Below the pieces are notes generated by a model, which did not search any database, was not told where the DNA came from, and worked only from the letters and a program-made list of their open reading frames with translations. Below are positions 26,672 to 35,107 of a DNA stretch of 64,000 nucleotides, one piece after another; the stretch's first letter is position 1, and every line of letters starts with the position of its first letter. Source of the stretch: Acidobacteriota bacterium (lineage in GTDB: Bacteria; Acidobacteriota; UBA6911); NCBI GenBank assembly GCA_016929335.1, contig JAFGIY010000082.1, positions 62,001 to 126,000 on the forward strand, read 5' to 3'. A program made the translations under genes and the position numbers.

Positions 26672-28252
26672 ATGGATATCCCCGGTTTGAGATATTTGGA
26701 TGTTCTCATCGGCTTAGGGGTAGTCATGGTACTCGGCACTACCCTGGTGGCCGCCATTACGCAGTTTATCCTGTCCGGTTTCTATTTCCGGTCCAGAACG
26801 CTGCGCAAAGGCCTGCAGGAATTAATCGAACAGCTGGATCCGTCCCAAATAACCTCTGACGACGCACGGAAAATCTCCGAGAGGCTTTTGCGACACCCTC
26901 TGCTTGCGCGCCCGAACAGCTGGATCGGCTTGGCCCTTAATCGGCTCTATAACCTGATCAGAACTAAATGCAAATATCCTAAGCTGCCGAGTTCCAATCC
27001 TGCCGATGTCATTCAGCGCGGCGAACTTGTAATGCTTTTAATGGAATGGGCGTCCAATGAGGGTCCGCTGATCCATAGTGAGGAGTCAACCAAACCCGAC
27101 AATGAGAGGCTGCAGAAAAACATACTGCAAATGTTTGTCAACAACGGCATCGGTGATCCCGCAGGCACCTTGCGCTCAGTTCGGATTGAGGCCCTCGCAA
27201 ATGAAAACAGGCAGCCGGAACTGCCTGCCCATATGTGGTTGAACAAAGCGCTGATTCAAGAAGCTGCAAGCAATTTTCTTGGGAAGGTGAATAATTCCTT
27301 CGACAATGCAATAATGCGCGTTTCCCAAGCCTTCAAGCTCAAAGCGCAGATCATCACCTGTGTGCTCTCCTTTTTCGTGGCCTTTGCGATCCAGTTGGAT
27401 TCAATCAGCCTGGTTAAGCGGCTTTCAATTGATGACAAGCTGCGGGATTCGCTGGTAGCGGAAGCCCGGCTATTGGTGGAGCAAATCGAAAAATCCGAAA
27501 AGGGCAAGGGCTTGCCCGAAAATAAGAGTGAAGTGTCACTGGCAGACAAGACGGTTCAGCAAACACCTGGAGTTCAGGAAGAAATATCGGATGAAGCAAA
27601 GGCTAAAGCTGCGCTTGCCGAAATTGAATCAACTTTATCTTTGCTTCGCCAACCGCGCCTGGCCATCATACCCAATGCGCTCCTCTGGGAAAAACATGCT
27701 CAGACTACCCTGTGCGCGGATACAAGAACAAATTGGGCTGGGACCTTGCATGTAGGAACACAGGCTTACACTATTCCCGCGCGTTCTGAGTGGAATATCG
27801 ACAGTCTGGAAGAAGCCCTCATTCGATCACAGGCTCCCATATATGTTTACCGAATCGACAATCAAAACGGGAAATGCCTGATGCTTGTCAGCCACGCGGC
27901 TGCGGATAATGCGGGATTCCTGAAATTTGTTTCGGAAACGGGAGCGCCCATCCCGCTTCAAGTCGAACTAAAGCGCAACTATATTGCCGTCCGGCGCGCA
28001 TTCATGGGCATTTTCCTGTCCGGCGTGCTGCTCTCGCTGGGAACTCCATTTTGGTTCAATCTTCTGAAGCGTTTGCTCAGCCTCCGTTCTGCACTGGCAT
28101 ATAAAGATGATAAAGAACGAGCCGAACGAGCAAATCAGGCAAAGAAAGCGAAAGCAGCGGCAACGGCTGCTTCGGACCCCAACACGAAGAAAACGGTCCA
28201 GCACATGGATGGTGAGATGGGCGATTTGAATCAAACAGGCGCTGTCGGGTAG
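26672..28252 (+). CDS. Membrane protein of unknown function
   Basis: The 526-aa product is unrecognised. It has an N-terminal transmembrane helix (YLDVLIGLGVVMVLGTTLVAAITQFIL, ~8-34), a mid-protein one (AQIITCVLSFFVAFAIQLDSIS, ~228-250) and a C-terminal one (FMGIFLSGVLLSLGTPFWFNLL, ~447-470), leaving two large soluble segments. Segment one (~40-225) is helical; segment two (~255-440) includes a coiled-coil part and a domain with little visible similarity. The C-terminus is Lys/Ala-rich. GGAGGGG precedes the ATG. The stop is 16 bp before the amidase start, so the pair is likely an operon, perhaps acting at the cell wall. Confidence 0.7.
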   Translation: MDIPGLRYLDVLIGLGVVMVLGTTLVAAITQFILSGFYFRSRTLRKGLQELIEQLDPSQITSDDARKISERLLRHPLLARPNSWIGLALNRLYNLIRTKCKYPKLPSSNPADVIQRGELVMLLMEWASNEGPLIHSEESTKPDNERLQKNILQMFVNNGIGDPAGTLRSVRIEALANENRQPELPAHMWLNKALIQEAASNFLGKVNNSFDNAIMRVSQAFKLKAQIITCVLSFFVAFAIQLDSISLVKRLSIDDKLRDSLVAEARLLVEQIEKSEKGKGLPENKSEVSLADKTVQQTPGVQEEISDEAKAKAALAEIESTLSLLRQPRLAIIPNALLWEKHAQTTLCADTRTNWAGTLHVGTQAYTIPARSEWNIDSLEEALIRSQAPIYVYRIDNQNGKCLMLVSHAAADNAGFLKFVSETGAPIPLQVELKRNYIAVRRAFMGIFLSGVLLSLGTPFWFNLLKRLLSLRSALAYKDDKERAERANQAKKAKAAATAASDPNTKKTVQHMDGEMGDLNQTGAVG

Positions 28253-28268
28253 TCAAGGGAGGAAGGCC

Positions 28269-29024
28269 ATGAATATACAATTTTTAGGATGTGCACCGCG
28301 GAACTTCAGGAAGGGACGATCAATTCATCAGATTGAAGCAGTGGTGATTCATCTGATCGACGGCAGCCAGGGCAGCTGCGATTCCACCTTCCTTAACAAC
28401 TTATTGGACAATCCCGTATCGGCGCACTACTCGATCAGCAAGAAGGGTGAGATTCATCAATATGTGGAGGAACAGGATACGGCATTTCATGCAGGAAAGA
28501 TCGTGCGGCCGGTCTGGCCGGATTTAAAGAGGGGGGATGACAATAGCCTTGTGAATCCCAATTTGTATGCAATCGGAATAGAACACGAAGGGCGACCCAA
28601 TGATGACTGGCCGGATCAAATGTATGCCGCCAGTGCTTTGTTGCTGCAGTCTATTTCGGCGCGCCATCCGAAACTGGCAACGCTGTCTGAGCGGAATGTT
28701 GCGCTGCATCGCCAGATCCGGGCTGATAAGTCCTGTCCCGGTTTCAAGTTCGACCTCCAACGCCTGCTGCGCGAAGCGGCGCTGCCGATGCCAACAACCA
28801 GCGGCACTCCTGGTGCAGTATTAATAGTCAAGAATGTCAATTTGAGATCAGGCCGGCCCAGCGTCCAGGCACCCATTGTTCGCGTGATAGCCAAAGACAA
28901 TAGTCGCCCAATCGACGTCATCGGTTTCGTAACCGGTGATGAGGTCAACGGCAACAACATCTGGTACCGCACAATCGAGGACAACTACTTTTGGGCCGGA
29001 GCAACAGCCGATCCGAACCCATGA
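28269..29024 (+). CDS. N-acetylmuramoyl-L-alanine amidase (Amidase_2) with SH3-like domain
   Basis: The 251-aa product opens with an amidase_2/PGRP domain (residues ~10-175): VVIHLIDGS with the first zinc His, PVSAHYSISKKGEIHQYV, AFHAGK, IGIEHEG, and ALHRQIRADKSCPGFKFD with the second His and a Cys ligand. Residues ~188-248 form an SH3b-like domain (LIVKNVNLRSGRPSVQAPIV; IWYRTIEDNYFWAGA). It has no signal peptide, so export would need a partner; the membrane protein gene 16 bp upstream is the obvious candidate. It cleaves the amide between MurNAc and the stem peptide. Confidence 0.88.
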   Translation: MNIQFLGCAPRNFRKGRSIHQIEAVVIHLIDGSQGSCDSTFLNNLLDNPVSAHYSISKKGEIHQYVEEQDTAFHAGKIVRPVWPDLKRGDDNSLVNPNLYAIGIEHEGRPNDDWPDQMYAASALLLQSISARHPKLATLSERNVALHRQIRADKSCPGFKFDLQRLLREAALPMPTTSGTPGAVLIVKNVNLRSGRPSVQAPIVRVIAKDNSRPIDVIGFVTGDEVNGNNIWYRTIEDNYFWAGATADPNP

Positions 29025-29057
29025 TAGGGCGCTTCCATCATGGCAAATGCAACCGCT

Positions 29058-29220
29058 ATGGGTGTCCACGATTCGTGGATTAAGTGGGTGCCCACAATTC
29101 GTCCACAATTCGTGGATTAAGTGGGTGTCCACAATTCGTGGTCCACAATTCGTGGATTAAGTGGGTGTCCACGATTCGTCCACAATTCGTCCACGATTCG
29201 TCCACTGAGTGGGTGTCCAT
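29058..29220. repeat. Degenerate tandem repeat (minisatellite)
   Basis: Four to five units of GGGTGTCCACAATTCGTGGATTAAGT (26 bp) with variable insertion of an 11-bp subunit (TCCACAATTCG/TCCACGATTCG). The unit contains CCACAATTCGTGG, itself a near palindrome. Unequal units and no unrelated spacers exclude CRISPR. It lies between the amidase stop and the consensus promoter of the Ehr operon. Confidence 0.9.
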
Positions 29221-29264
29221 GTTTTCGCATGGCAGGGGATTATAGGGGGGCGGGAGTCTGTTTA

Positions 29265-29292
29265 TTGACATTGCGGGCTTAATTCGTATAAT
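29265..29292 (+). promoter_or_regulatory. Consensus sigma-70 promoter of the HTH-EIIA/Ehr operon
   Basis: TTGACA (29265-29270) and TATAAT (29287-29292) are both exact consensus hexamers, 16 bp apart. Transcription would start near 29299, leaving ~45 nt before the first gene's ATG at 29344. It is the strongest housekeeping promoter I see in the window. Confidence 0.8.
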
Positions 29293-29343
29293 GATGTCCT
29301 TTCTTGTCCATATGATGTCTCGTATGGGCTAATAGTTGGGCAT

Positions 29344-30033
29344 ATGAAATTGACTGTCAGAGAAGCGGCTAAGCTTTTTAATGTTTCTGAAAAAACGATT
29401 TATCGCTGGATTGAGCAAAAAAATCTGCCGGCTTACAGGATAAACAAGCAATTCCGTTTCAACCAGACGGAATTGCTCGAATGGGCTGCGGCAGGCAGAA
29501 CCATCATTTCTGCCGATCTGCTCCGGGAGCCGGAGTCCAATTCGGAGCCGCTTCCCGATCCCGTCCAGGCTTTAGCTGCCGGGGGGATTCACTATCGTGT
29601 GGCCGGCGCTGATCGGGATTCGGTCCTTCGGAACATGGTTGAACTGCTTCGGCTTCCCGATCACGTTGACCGCGATTTCCTGCTCCAGGTACTGCTGGCT
29701 CGCGAAGCCCTGGGCTCTACCGGGATCGGTGATGGCATTGCCATCCCCCACGCTCGAAATCCGATCGTCCTCAATGTCGAACGACCGACAATAACGCTCT
29801 GTTTTCTGGAAAATCCCGTGGATTTCGATGCGCTCGACGGTCTGCCCGTCACTGTCTTATTCACTTTGGTCAGTCTTACTGTCCGTACTCACCTGCATCT
29901 TCTCTCGCGCCTGGCCTTTATTCTTAACAACAAGAATTTCCGGGATGTGTTGAAGCGGCAGGGGTCCCGCGATGAAATATTTGAGGAAGCCCGTCGTGCG
30001 ATGCAGAGTCTGGCTGCAGCGCCGGCCTGCTAG
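29344..30033 (+). CDS. Excisionase-type HTH fused to PTS EIIA domain, putative operon regulator
   Basis: The 229-aa product has a MerR/excisionase-like helix-turn-helix (MKLTVREAAKLFNVSEKTIYRWIEQ, ~1-50) and a fructose/nitrogen-type EIIA domain (~75-220) with the phosphorylatable His in GIGDGIAIPHAR. No EIIB, EIIC, HPr or EI gene is nearby, so it is more likely a sensor-type EIIA of the PTS-Ntr kind than part of sugar uptake. It is the first gene of the Ehr operon (13 bp before the next ATG), and could adjust the complex to cell phosphorylation state or act on its own promoter; both are inference. Confidence 0.85.
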   Translation: MKLTVREAAKLFNVSEKTIYRWIEQKNLPAYRINKQFRFNQTELLEWAAAGRTIISADLLREPESNSEPLPDPVQALAAGGIHYRVAGADRDSVLRNMVELLRLPDHVDRDFLLQVLLAREALGSTGIGDGIAIPHARNPIVLNVERPTITLCFLENPVDFDALDGLPVTVLFTLVSLTVRTHLHLLSRLAFILNNKNFRDVLKRQGSRDEIFEEARRAMQSLAAAPAC

Positions 30034-30046
30034 AAAATAAAAACCG

Positions 30047-32041
30047 ATGCTACAACTCCTGGCGGCTGTCCTCATCCTGATCCTCTGCGGCCTCGCTGCA
30101 TTGCTCTTCAGGAATAACTATCCCGTAGCATCCAGACTGGGGGTTGCAGGGCCGGTTTTAGCTTGCGCAATCGGATCCATTCCTGCGATCCGGGTGCTGG
30201 CCGGCGTTACATTGGATCCCTTCATCGCCTCATGGAGCATGCCGCTTGGCACGTTTGCCATCGGGCTGGACGGTCTCTCAGCCTTCTTTCTGCTGGCGAT
30301 ATTAGGACTCGGGGCGTTCTCCGCCATATATGGACTCGGGTATCTGCGTCCCTATCGCGAACAAAAAGCCGCGGGGCTTTCATGGTTTCAGTTCAACGTA
30401 CTTATCGCCAGCATGGCGATGGTCGTGTCAGCCCGCAATGCCCTGCTCTTCCTTGTGGCCTGGGAAGCCATGTCGCTTTCGTCCTTCTTCCTCGTCGCCT
30501 TCGAAAACGAAAAAGCTGAAGTCCGCCGGGCATCCTGGACCTACATGATCGCCACGCACATCGGCACGGCATTTCTACTTGTAATGTTTCTGCTTCTCGG
30601 GAAAAGCTCCGGCTCGCTTGATTTCAGCAGCCTCGGAGGCCTGACGCCGCAGCTGGCGACCGTCAGTTTCGTTCTGGCCGTCGTAGGATTCGGCACGAAG
30701 GCCGGCATCGTCCCCTCCCACGTCTGGCTTCCCGAAGCGCATCCGGCCGCGCCCAGCCACGTCTCGGCAGTGATGTCCGGGGTGATGATCAAGACCGGCA
30801 TCTACGGCCTGCTGAGAGTTCTTACCTTTCTCGGCCCTGTGCCGTCATGGTGGGGGTGGGCACTCATCGCGGTCGGATTGCTTTCCGGAATTCTCGGGGT
30901 CCTCTTCGCCCTTGCGCAGCACGATCTGAAACGCCTGCTGGCGTATCACAGCGTCGAGAATATCGGCATCATCGTGATGGGCCTTGGCGTCGGAATGCTC
31001 GGCCTCAGCACCGGATCTCCGATGCTGGCCTTTTTCGGATTCGCCGGAGGCCTGCTGCATGTCCTGAATCATGCGATGTTCAAAGGGCTTCTGTTCATGG
31101 GTGCCGGTTCGGTGGCGCACGCAGCCCACACTCGCGAGATCGACCACCTCGGAGGACTTCTAAAGCGGATGCCCTGGACCGCAGGCACATTCCTGATCGG
31201 CGCCGTAGCCATTTCGGGCTTGCCGCCCCTGAACGGCTTCGTGAGCGAGTTTCTCATTTACATCGGCTCATTCAGAGGCGCCTCAACAATAGGCGGTGGA
31301 AACGCTGTAGCCTTGTTCGCCGTAATCGCCGGCCTGGCTCTCATCGGCGGGCTTGCAACCGCCTGCTTTACCAAAGCCTTCGGAATGGTTTTTCTGGGTG
31401 AAGCGCGGTCCGAAGATCCCTTGCACGCCCGCGAATCCGATCGCAGCATGCTCATTCCCATGGTAATTCTGGCCGCCGGCTGCTTCGCTATCGGCCTCCT
31501 GGGATTTCTCGTCATTCAAGTTATGCCGGCAGTGCTCGCCGGCCTGATCGATCCTGTGCTTTTCGAATCGAGCAACTCAGCAATCCAGGCTGAATTGCTT
31601 GCCGCAACGGGATACCTGAAGTCCATTACTTGCGGCGCCCTTATCATCCTTGTATTGACGGGCCTGATCGCGCTGCTGCGCCGCCGACTGCTTTCCGGCC
31701 GGGAGGTAAGAGAAACCGGAACCTGGGATTGCGGCTATGCCCGGCCGACCGCGCGAATGCAGTACACTGCGTCTTCCTTCGCCCAGCCTATTCTGGATTT
31801 CTTCAATGTGTTCCAGCCGGGATGGAAGCGCCTGAAGGCGCCGCGGGGGTATTTCCCTGTGACCGCATCTTTTGAAACGGAGGCTCTGGATACCTCGCGG
31901 GAAAGAGTTTACCGGCCCATTTTTGAGGCCGTCGAGCATTTTCTATCCAAGCTGCGCGTCCTGCAGCATGGACGCATCCAGCTTTATGTTCTGTATATCG
32001 TATTGACGCTGGCATTCCTGATTGCATGGAAGCTGCGTTGA
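30047..32041 (+). CDS. Ehr/Hyf complex subunit: HyfB-like proton-pumping antiporter protein
   Basis: The 664-aa polytopic protein (about 16 membrane segments) belongs to the NuoL/MrpA/HyfB family. It has the conserved WEAMSLSSFFLV lysine/glutamate region (Glu in TM5), the GFGTKAGIVPSHVWLPEAHPAAPSHVSA segment in parts, and KRLLAYHSVENIGII with the TM8/TM12 polar residues. It likely conducts H+ or Na+. It overlaps nothing but is followed directly by the HyfC-like gene (ATG 1 base after its stop). In hydrogenase-4-type complexes HyfB links the catalytic arm to ion transfer. Confidence 0.9.
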   Translation: MLQLLAAVLILILCGLAALLFRNNYPVASRLGVAGPVLACAIGSIPAIRVLAGVTLDPFIASWSMPLGTFAIGLDGLSAFFLLAILGLGAFSAIYGLGYLRPYREQKAAGLSWFQFNVLIASMAMVVSARNALLFLVAWEAMSLSSFFLVAFENEKAEVRRASWTYMIATHIGTAFLLVMFLLLGKSSGSLDFSSLGGLTPQLATVSFVLAVVGFGTKAGIVPSHVWLPEAHPAAPSHVSAVMSGVMIKTGIYGLLRVLTFLGPVPSWWGWALIAVGLLSGILGVLFALAQHDLKRLLAYHSVENIGIIVMGLGVGMLGLSTGSPMLAFFGFAGGLLHVLNHAMFKGLLFMGAGSVAHAAHTREIDHLGGLLKRMPWTAGTFLIGAVAISGLPPLNGFVSEFLIYIGSFRGASTIGGGNAVALFAVIAGLALIGGLATACFTKAFGMVFLGEARSEDPLHARESDRSMLIPMVILAAGCFAIGLLGFLVIQVMPAVLAGLIDPVLFESSNSAIQAELLAATGYLKSITCGALIILVLTGLIALLRRRLLSGREVRETGTWDCGYARPTARMQYTASSFAQPILDFFNVFQPGWKRLKAPRGYFPVTASFETEALDTSRERVYRPIFEAVEHFLSKLRVLQHGRIQLYVLYIVLTLAFLIAWKLR

Positions 32042-32042
32042 A

Positions 32043-32966
32043 ATGAGTTTGTCGATGAATGCCTTGTCTATCGTCCATCCGTTGCTCGCGCTGCTGATCG
32101 CGCCGTTTCTTCTCGGTGTGATCAATCGCGTCAAAGCCTTTTTCGCAGGACGGACAGGCCAGAGTCTGTTGCAGGCTTATTACGATCTGTTCCGATTGCT
32201 GCGCAAGGGCGCCGTGTACAGCAAGACCACGACATGGATCTTCCGGGCAGGTCCCGCCATAGGGCTTGCCTCGGTTCTGACGGCACTCGCAGTCGTACCC
32301 TTCGGCAATATTCCTGCCCCGCTCCGTTTCGGAGGCGACCTGCTACTGCTCGCATACGGACTCGGACTGATGCGCTTTTTCACCGTCGTCGCCGCGCTCG
32401 ACACCGGCTCAGCCTTCGAAGGCATGGGTGCCAGCCGCGAGGTGCAATTCTCCGCTCTGGCCGAGCCGTCCCTGTTGCTCGGACTTGCGGCGATTTCCTG
32501 TAAGACGGCCAGCTATTCCCTATCCGATATGCTGCCCGGCGTCTCTCCCGAAATATGGATAACCGAGGGCCCGGCGCTGGCGATGGTCGCCGTATCCATG
32601 CTGGCCATCCTGCTCGCAGAAAATGCACGGATTCCTGTGGACGATCCGAATACGCATCTTGAACTCACGATGATTCACGAAGTCATGGTGCTGGATCATT
32701 CCGGACCAGACTTCGCCTTCATTTTATATTCCGCGGCGCTGAAGCTTTGGGTCATGGGCGCGCTGCTGATCGGTTTTGCATTGCCCGTGCGAACTGGGAA
32801 TCCGTTGATTGATGTCCCGATCGCAATTGCAGGAATGATTGTGCTGGCGGCCCTGATCGGCGTGATTGAATCGGTGATGGCGCGACTCCGGCTGCTGCAC
32901 GTCCCCCAGCTTCTGGTCTGGGCGGGCGTGATTGCCGTTATCGCGCTGATTCTCGTTTTGAGGTGA
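32043..32966 (+). CDS. Ehr/Hyf complex subunit: HyfC/NuoH-like membrane anchor
   Basis: I start at ATG 32043 (MSLSMNALSIVHP), which gives a 307-aa protein; the ORF-track start at 32022 would overlap the previous gene by 20 bp. It is a NuoH-type protein with about eight membrane segments; the hallmark loop AFFAGRTGQSLLQAYYDLFRLLRKG and the acidic stretch ENARIPVDDPNTHLELTMIHE are present. NuoH/HyfC forms the interface between the hydrophilic arm and the antiporter modules, with the E-channel. It is co-transcribed with its neighbours, and its stop overlaps the next start. Confidence 0.9.
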   Translation: MSLSMNALSIVHPLLALLIAPFLLGVINRVKAFFAGRTGQSLLQAYYDLFRLLRKGAVYSKTTTWIFRAGPAIGLASVLTALAVVPFGNIPAPLRFGGDLLLLAYGLGLMRFFTVVAALDTGSAFEGMGASREVQFSALAEPSLLLGLAAISCKTASYSLSDMLPGVSPEIWITEGPALAMVAVSMLAILLAENARIPVDDPNTHLELTMIHEVMVLDHSGPDFAFILYSAALKLWVMGALLIGFALPVRTGNPLIDVPIAIAGMIVLAALIGVIESVMARLRLLHVPQLLVWAGVIAVIALILVLR

Positions 32967-33616
32967 TGTCTATGCAGCAGTGGCTTGAACTGGCAACGGT
33001 CCTCCTCTTCCTCACCAATCTGGTGATGCTCGGATTGAGCGAGCTGGGAGCATGCATCCGCATGGCTGCGATTCAGGGCATTCTTCTGGGACTGTTCACG
33101 CTGATTGTCCGCGAAGATTCTCTCACCCTGCGCCTGATTATCCTCGGCGTGGTGAGCATGGGCCTGAAGGGATTCGTCTTCCCATATCTTCTGTCACGGG
33201 ATATTCGCGAGGCAAAAGTCCGCCGTGAAATCGAGCCGTTCGTCGGCTACGCCGCGTCGATCATTATCGGTCTCCTCATGCTCGCCGCGTCCATGTGGAT
33301 CTCGGCCCGGTTCCCAATGCAATTGCATGCGTCATCATCCTTCATCATTCCCGTGGCGCTCTCGACTGTTTTCACCGGATTGTTCCTCGTCATCAGCCGG
33401 CGCAAGGCTTTAACCCAGGTTATCGGATACCTTGTGTTCGAAAACGGGATTTACATGTTCGGCATCACCGCAGCCGGAGAGATCCCCTTCCTCGTGGAGT
33501 TCGGAGTTTTGCTCGACGTCTTTGTGGCCGTCTTTGTCATGGGGATTGCGATCAATCATATCAACCGCGAGTTCGATCACATCGATGCGGACCAGCTCAG
33601 CTCTCTCAAAGGTTAG
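32963..33616 (+). CDS. Ehr/Hyf complex subunit: HyfE-like membrane protein
   Basis: The 217-aa product is a HyfE-like protein (NuoK-related at its C-terminal half) with about seven hydrophobic helices; the EFGVLLDVFVAVFVMGIAI segment is characteristic. The start GTG overlaps the previous stop (GTGA); ATGs at 32966 and 32972 are alternatives. It belongs to the ion-transfer part of the membrane arm. A 6-bp gap separates it from the HyfF-like gene. Confidence 0.88.
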   Translation: MMSMQQWLELATVLLFLTNLVMLGLSELGACIRMAAIQGILLGLFTLIVREDSLTLRLIILGVVSMGLKGFVFPYLLSRDIREAKVRREIEPFVGYAASIIIGLLMLAASMWISARFPMQLHASSSFIIPVALSTVFTGLFLVISRRKALTQVIGYLVFENGIYMFGITAAGEIPFLVEFGVLLDVFVAVFVMGIAINHINREFDHIDADQLSSLKG

Positions 33617-33622
33617 GGTGCG

Positions 33623-35107
33623 ATGGATTATTACGACCTGCTTTATGGATTGCTGCTTCTCCTCCCCTTCGCGGGCGGAGCCGTCTGCATCTCTCTGCCG
33701 TCGCCCCGGCGCATTCTTGCAGCGATGTGCGCAACGGTTGCCGCTTCGGCTCTTGTCGCGCTGCTGATTGTCTGGCGCGTATTCATCACCGGCCCCACTG
33801 CCGCTGCCCGCGGCTGGTTTTATGTGGATGCCCTTTCCGCCTACCATCTGTGCGTCATGATGCTGGTCTTCGTCGCCAGTTCTGTTTATGCATGGAGCTA
33901 TTTTCTTAAAGAAGCGGATGCAGGCCGCATCACGCGGCGCGGCCTGCGCCAGTTTGCGGGATTATGGTGCGGCGCGCTGGCGGCGATGTCTCTTGTGCTT
34001 ATTTCCAACAACCTCGGCATCATGTGGGTAGGCATCGAAGCCACGACCCTCTTAACCGCTTTTCTTATCTGCATCCCGGTCAAGCCCGCGTCGCTGGAAG
34101 CGATGTGGAAGTACCTGATCATCTGCTCGATCGGCGTGGCGTTCGCTTTCCTCGGCACGCTCATGGTGGCAGCTTCCGCCGGCGGCCTGCACCTGAATCC
34201 TTCCGATACGCTGCTGTGGACCAAGCTTCGCCAGGGAGCGGCCTCGCTCAATCCGATGCTGCTGAAAACGGGTTTCCTCTGCCTGCTGGTCGGATATGGC
34301 ACAAAGGCGGGTCTGGCGCCGATGCACAGCTGGCTGCCGGACGCACACAGCCAGGCGCCGGCTCCCGTATCCGCCATTTTTTCCGGTTTCATGCTCAATG
34401 CAGCTTTGTATTGCGTGATGCGCTATGTCCCCATCGTTGAGACAACCACCGGGAACGTGGGTTGGAGCCTTCAGCTGCTGGCCTTGTTCGGCCTCGTCTC
34501 AATTATCGTGGCCGCCGCATTCATCATTTTCCAGCATGATGTGAAACGCCTTCTCGCCTATCACAGCGTCGAGCACATCGGCATTATCACGCTTGGATTC
34601 GGCCTCGGAGGGCTGGGCATATTTGCAGCTCTCTTCCATACGCTGAATCATTCGGTCTGCAAAACGCTTTCGTTCTTCGCCGCAGGACGCCTCGGACAGA
34701 TTTACGGAACGCACAACATGAAAAAGATGTCCGGTTCGCTGCGATCCGCTCCGGTGTGGGGAGCGGGCCTGTTCGGCAGCCTCCTGGTACTGATCGGGGT
34801 TGCGCCTTTCGCCATGTTCATGAGCGAATTCCAGATCCTGAAGGCAGCCATCGACCGGCATGCCATCTTTTCTCTTGTTCTGTTCCTGGCCGGCGGAAGC
34901 GTCGTGTTCGTCGGCGCGCTCGGCCACGCCATCGCTATGGCCTGGGGCGAAAAGTCTCCGGTTGTAGAGCCTGAACGCGCGGGAGGGATCGAGATGTTCC
35001 TGGCATTTGCGCCGCTGGCAATCCTTCTTGTCCTGGGCCTCTGGATGCCCGGACCGCTGTTGAGAATCCTGAAACAGGCTGCCGATATACTGGGAGTGCA
35101 GTCATGA
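33623..35107 (+). CDS. Ehr/Hyf complex subunit: HyfF-like antiporter protein
   Basis: The 494-aa product is a second NuoN/HyfF-type antiporter with ~14 membrane segments. Conserved motifs: MWVGIEATTLLTAFLI (Glu of TM5), GYGTKAGLAPMHSWLPDAHS and KRLLAYHSVEHIGII. Together with the HyfB-like protein it gives the complex two ion-pumping modules; a HyfD-like third module is absent from this operon. Its stop overlaps the start of the large-subunit gene by 4 bp (ATGA). Confidence 0.9.
   Translation: MDYYDLLYGLLLLLPFAGGAVCISLPSPRRILAAMCATVAASALVALLIVWRVFITGPTAAARGWFYVDALSAYHLCVMMLVFVASSVYAWSYFLKEADAGRITRRGLRQFAGLWCGALAAMSLVLISNNLGIMWVGIEATTLLTAFLICIPVKPASLEAMWKYLIICSIGVAFAFLGTLMVAASAGGLHLNPSDTLLWTKLRQGAASLNPMLLKTGFLCLLVGYGTKAGLAPMHSWLPDAHSQAPAPVSAIFSGFMLNAALYCVMRYVPIVETTTGNVGWSLQLLALFGLVSIIVAAAFIIFQHDVKRLLAYHSVEHIGIITLGFGLGGLGIFAALFHTLNHSVCKTLSFFAAGRLGQIYGTHNMKKMSGSLRSAPVWGAGLFGSLLVLIGVAPFAMFMSEFQILKAAIDRHAIFSLVLFLAGGSVVFVGALGHAIAMAWGEKSPVVEPERAGGIEMFLAFAPLAILLVLGLWMPGPLLRILKQAADILGVQS

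Noticed and set aside
29058-29220. CRISPR array
   Set aside because: Units are contiguous and unequal, there are no unique spacers, and no cas gene is near. It is a tandem repeat.
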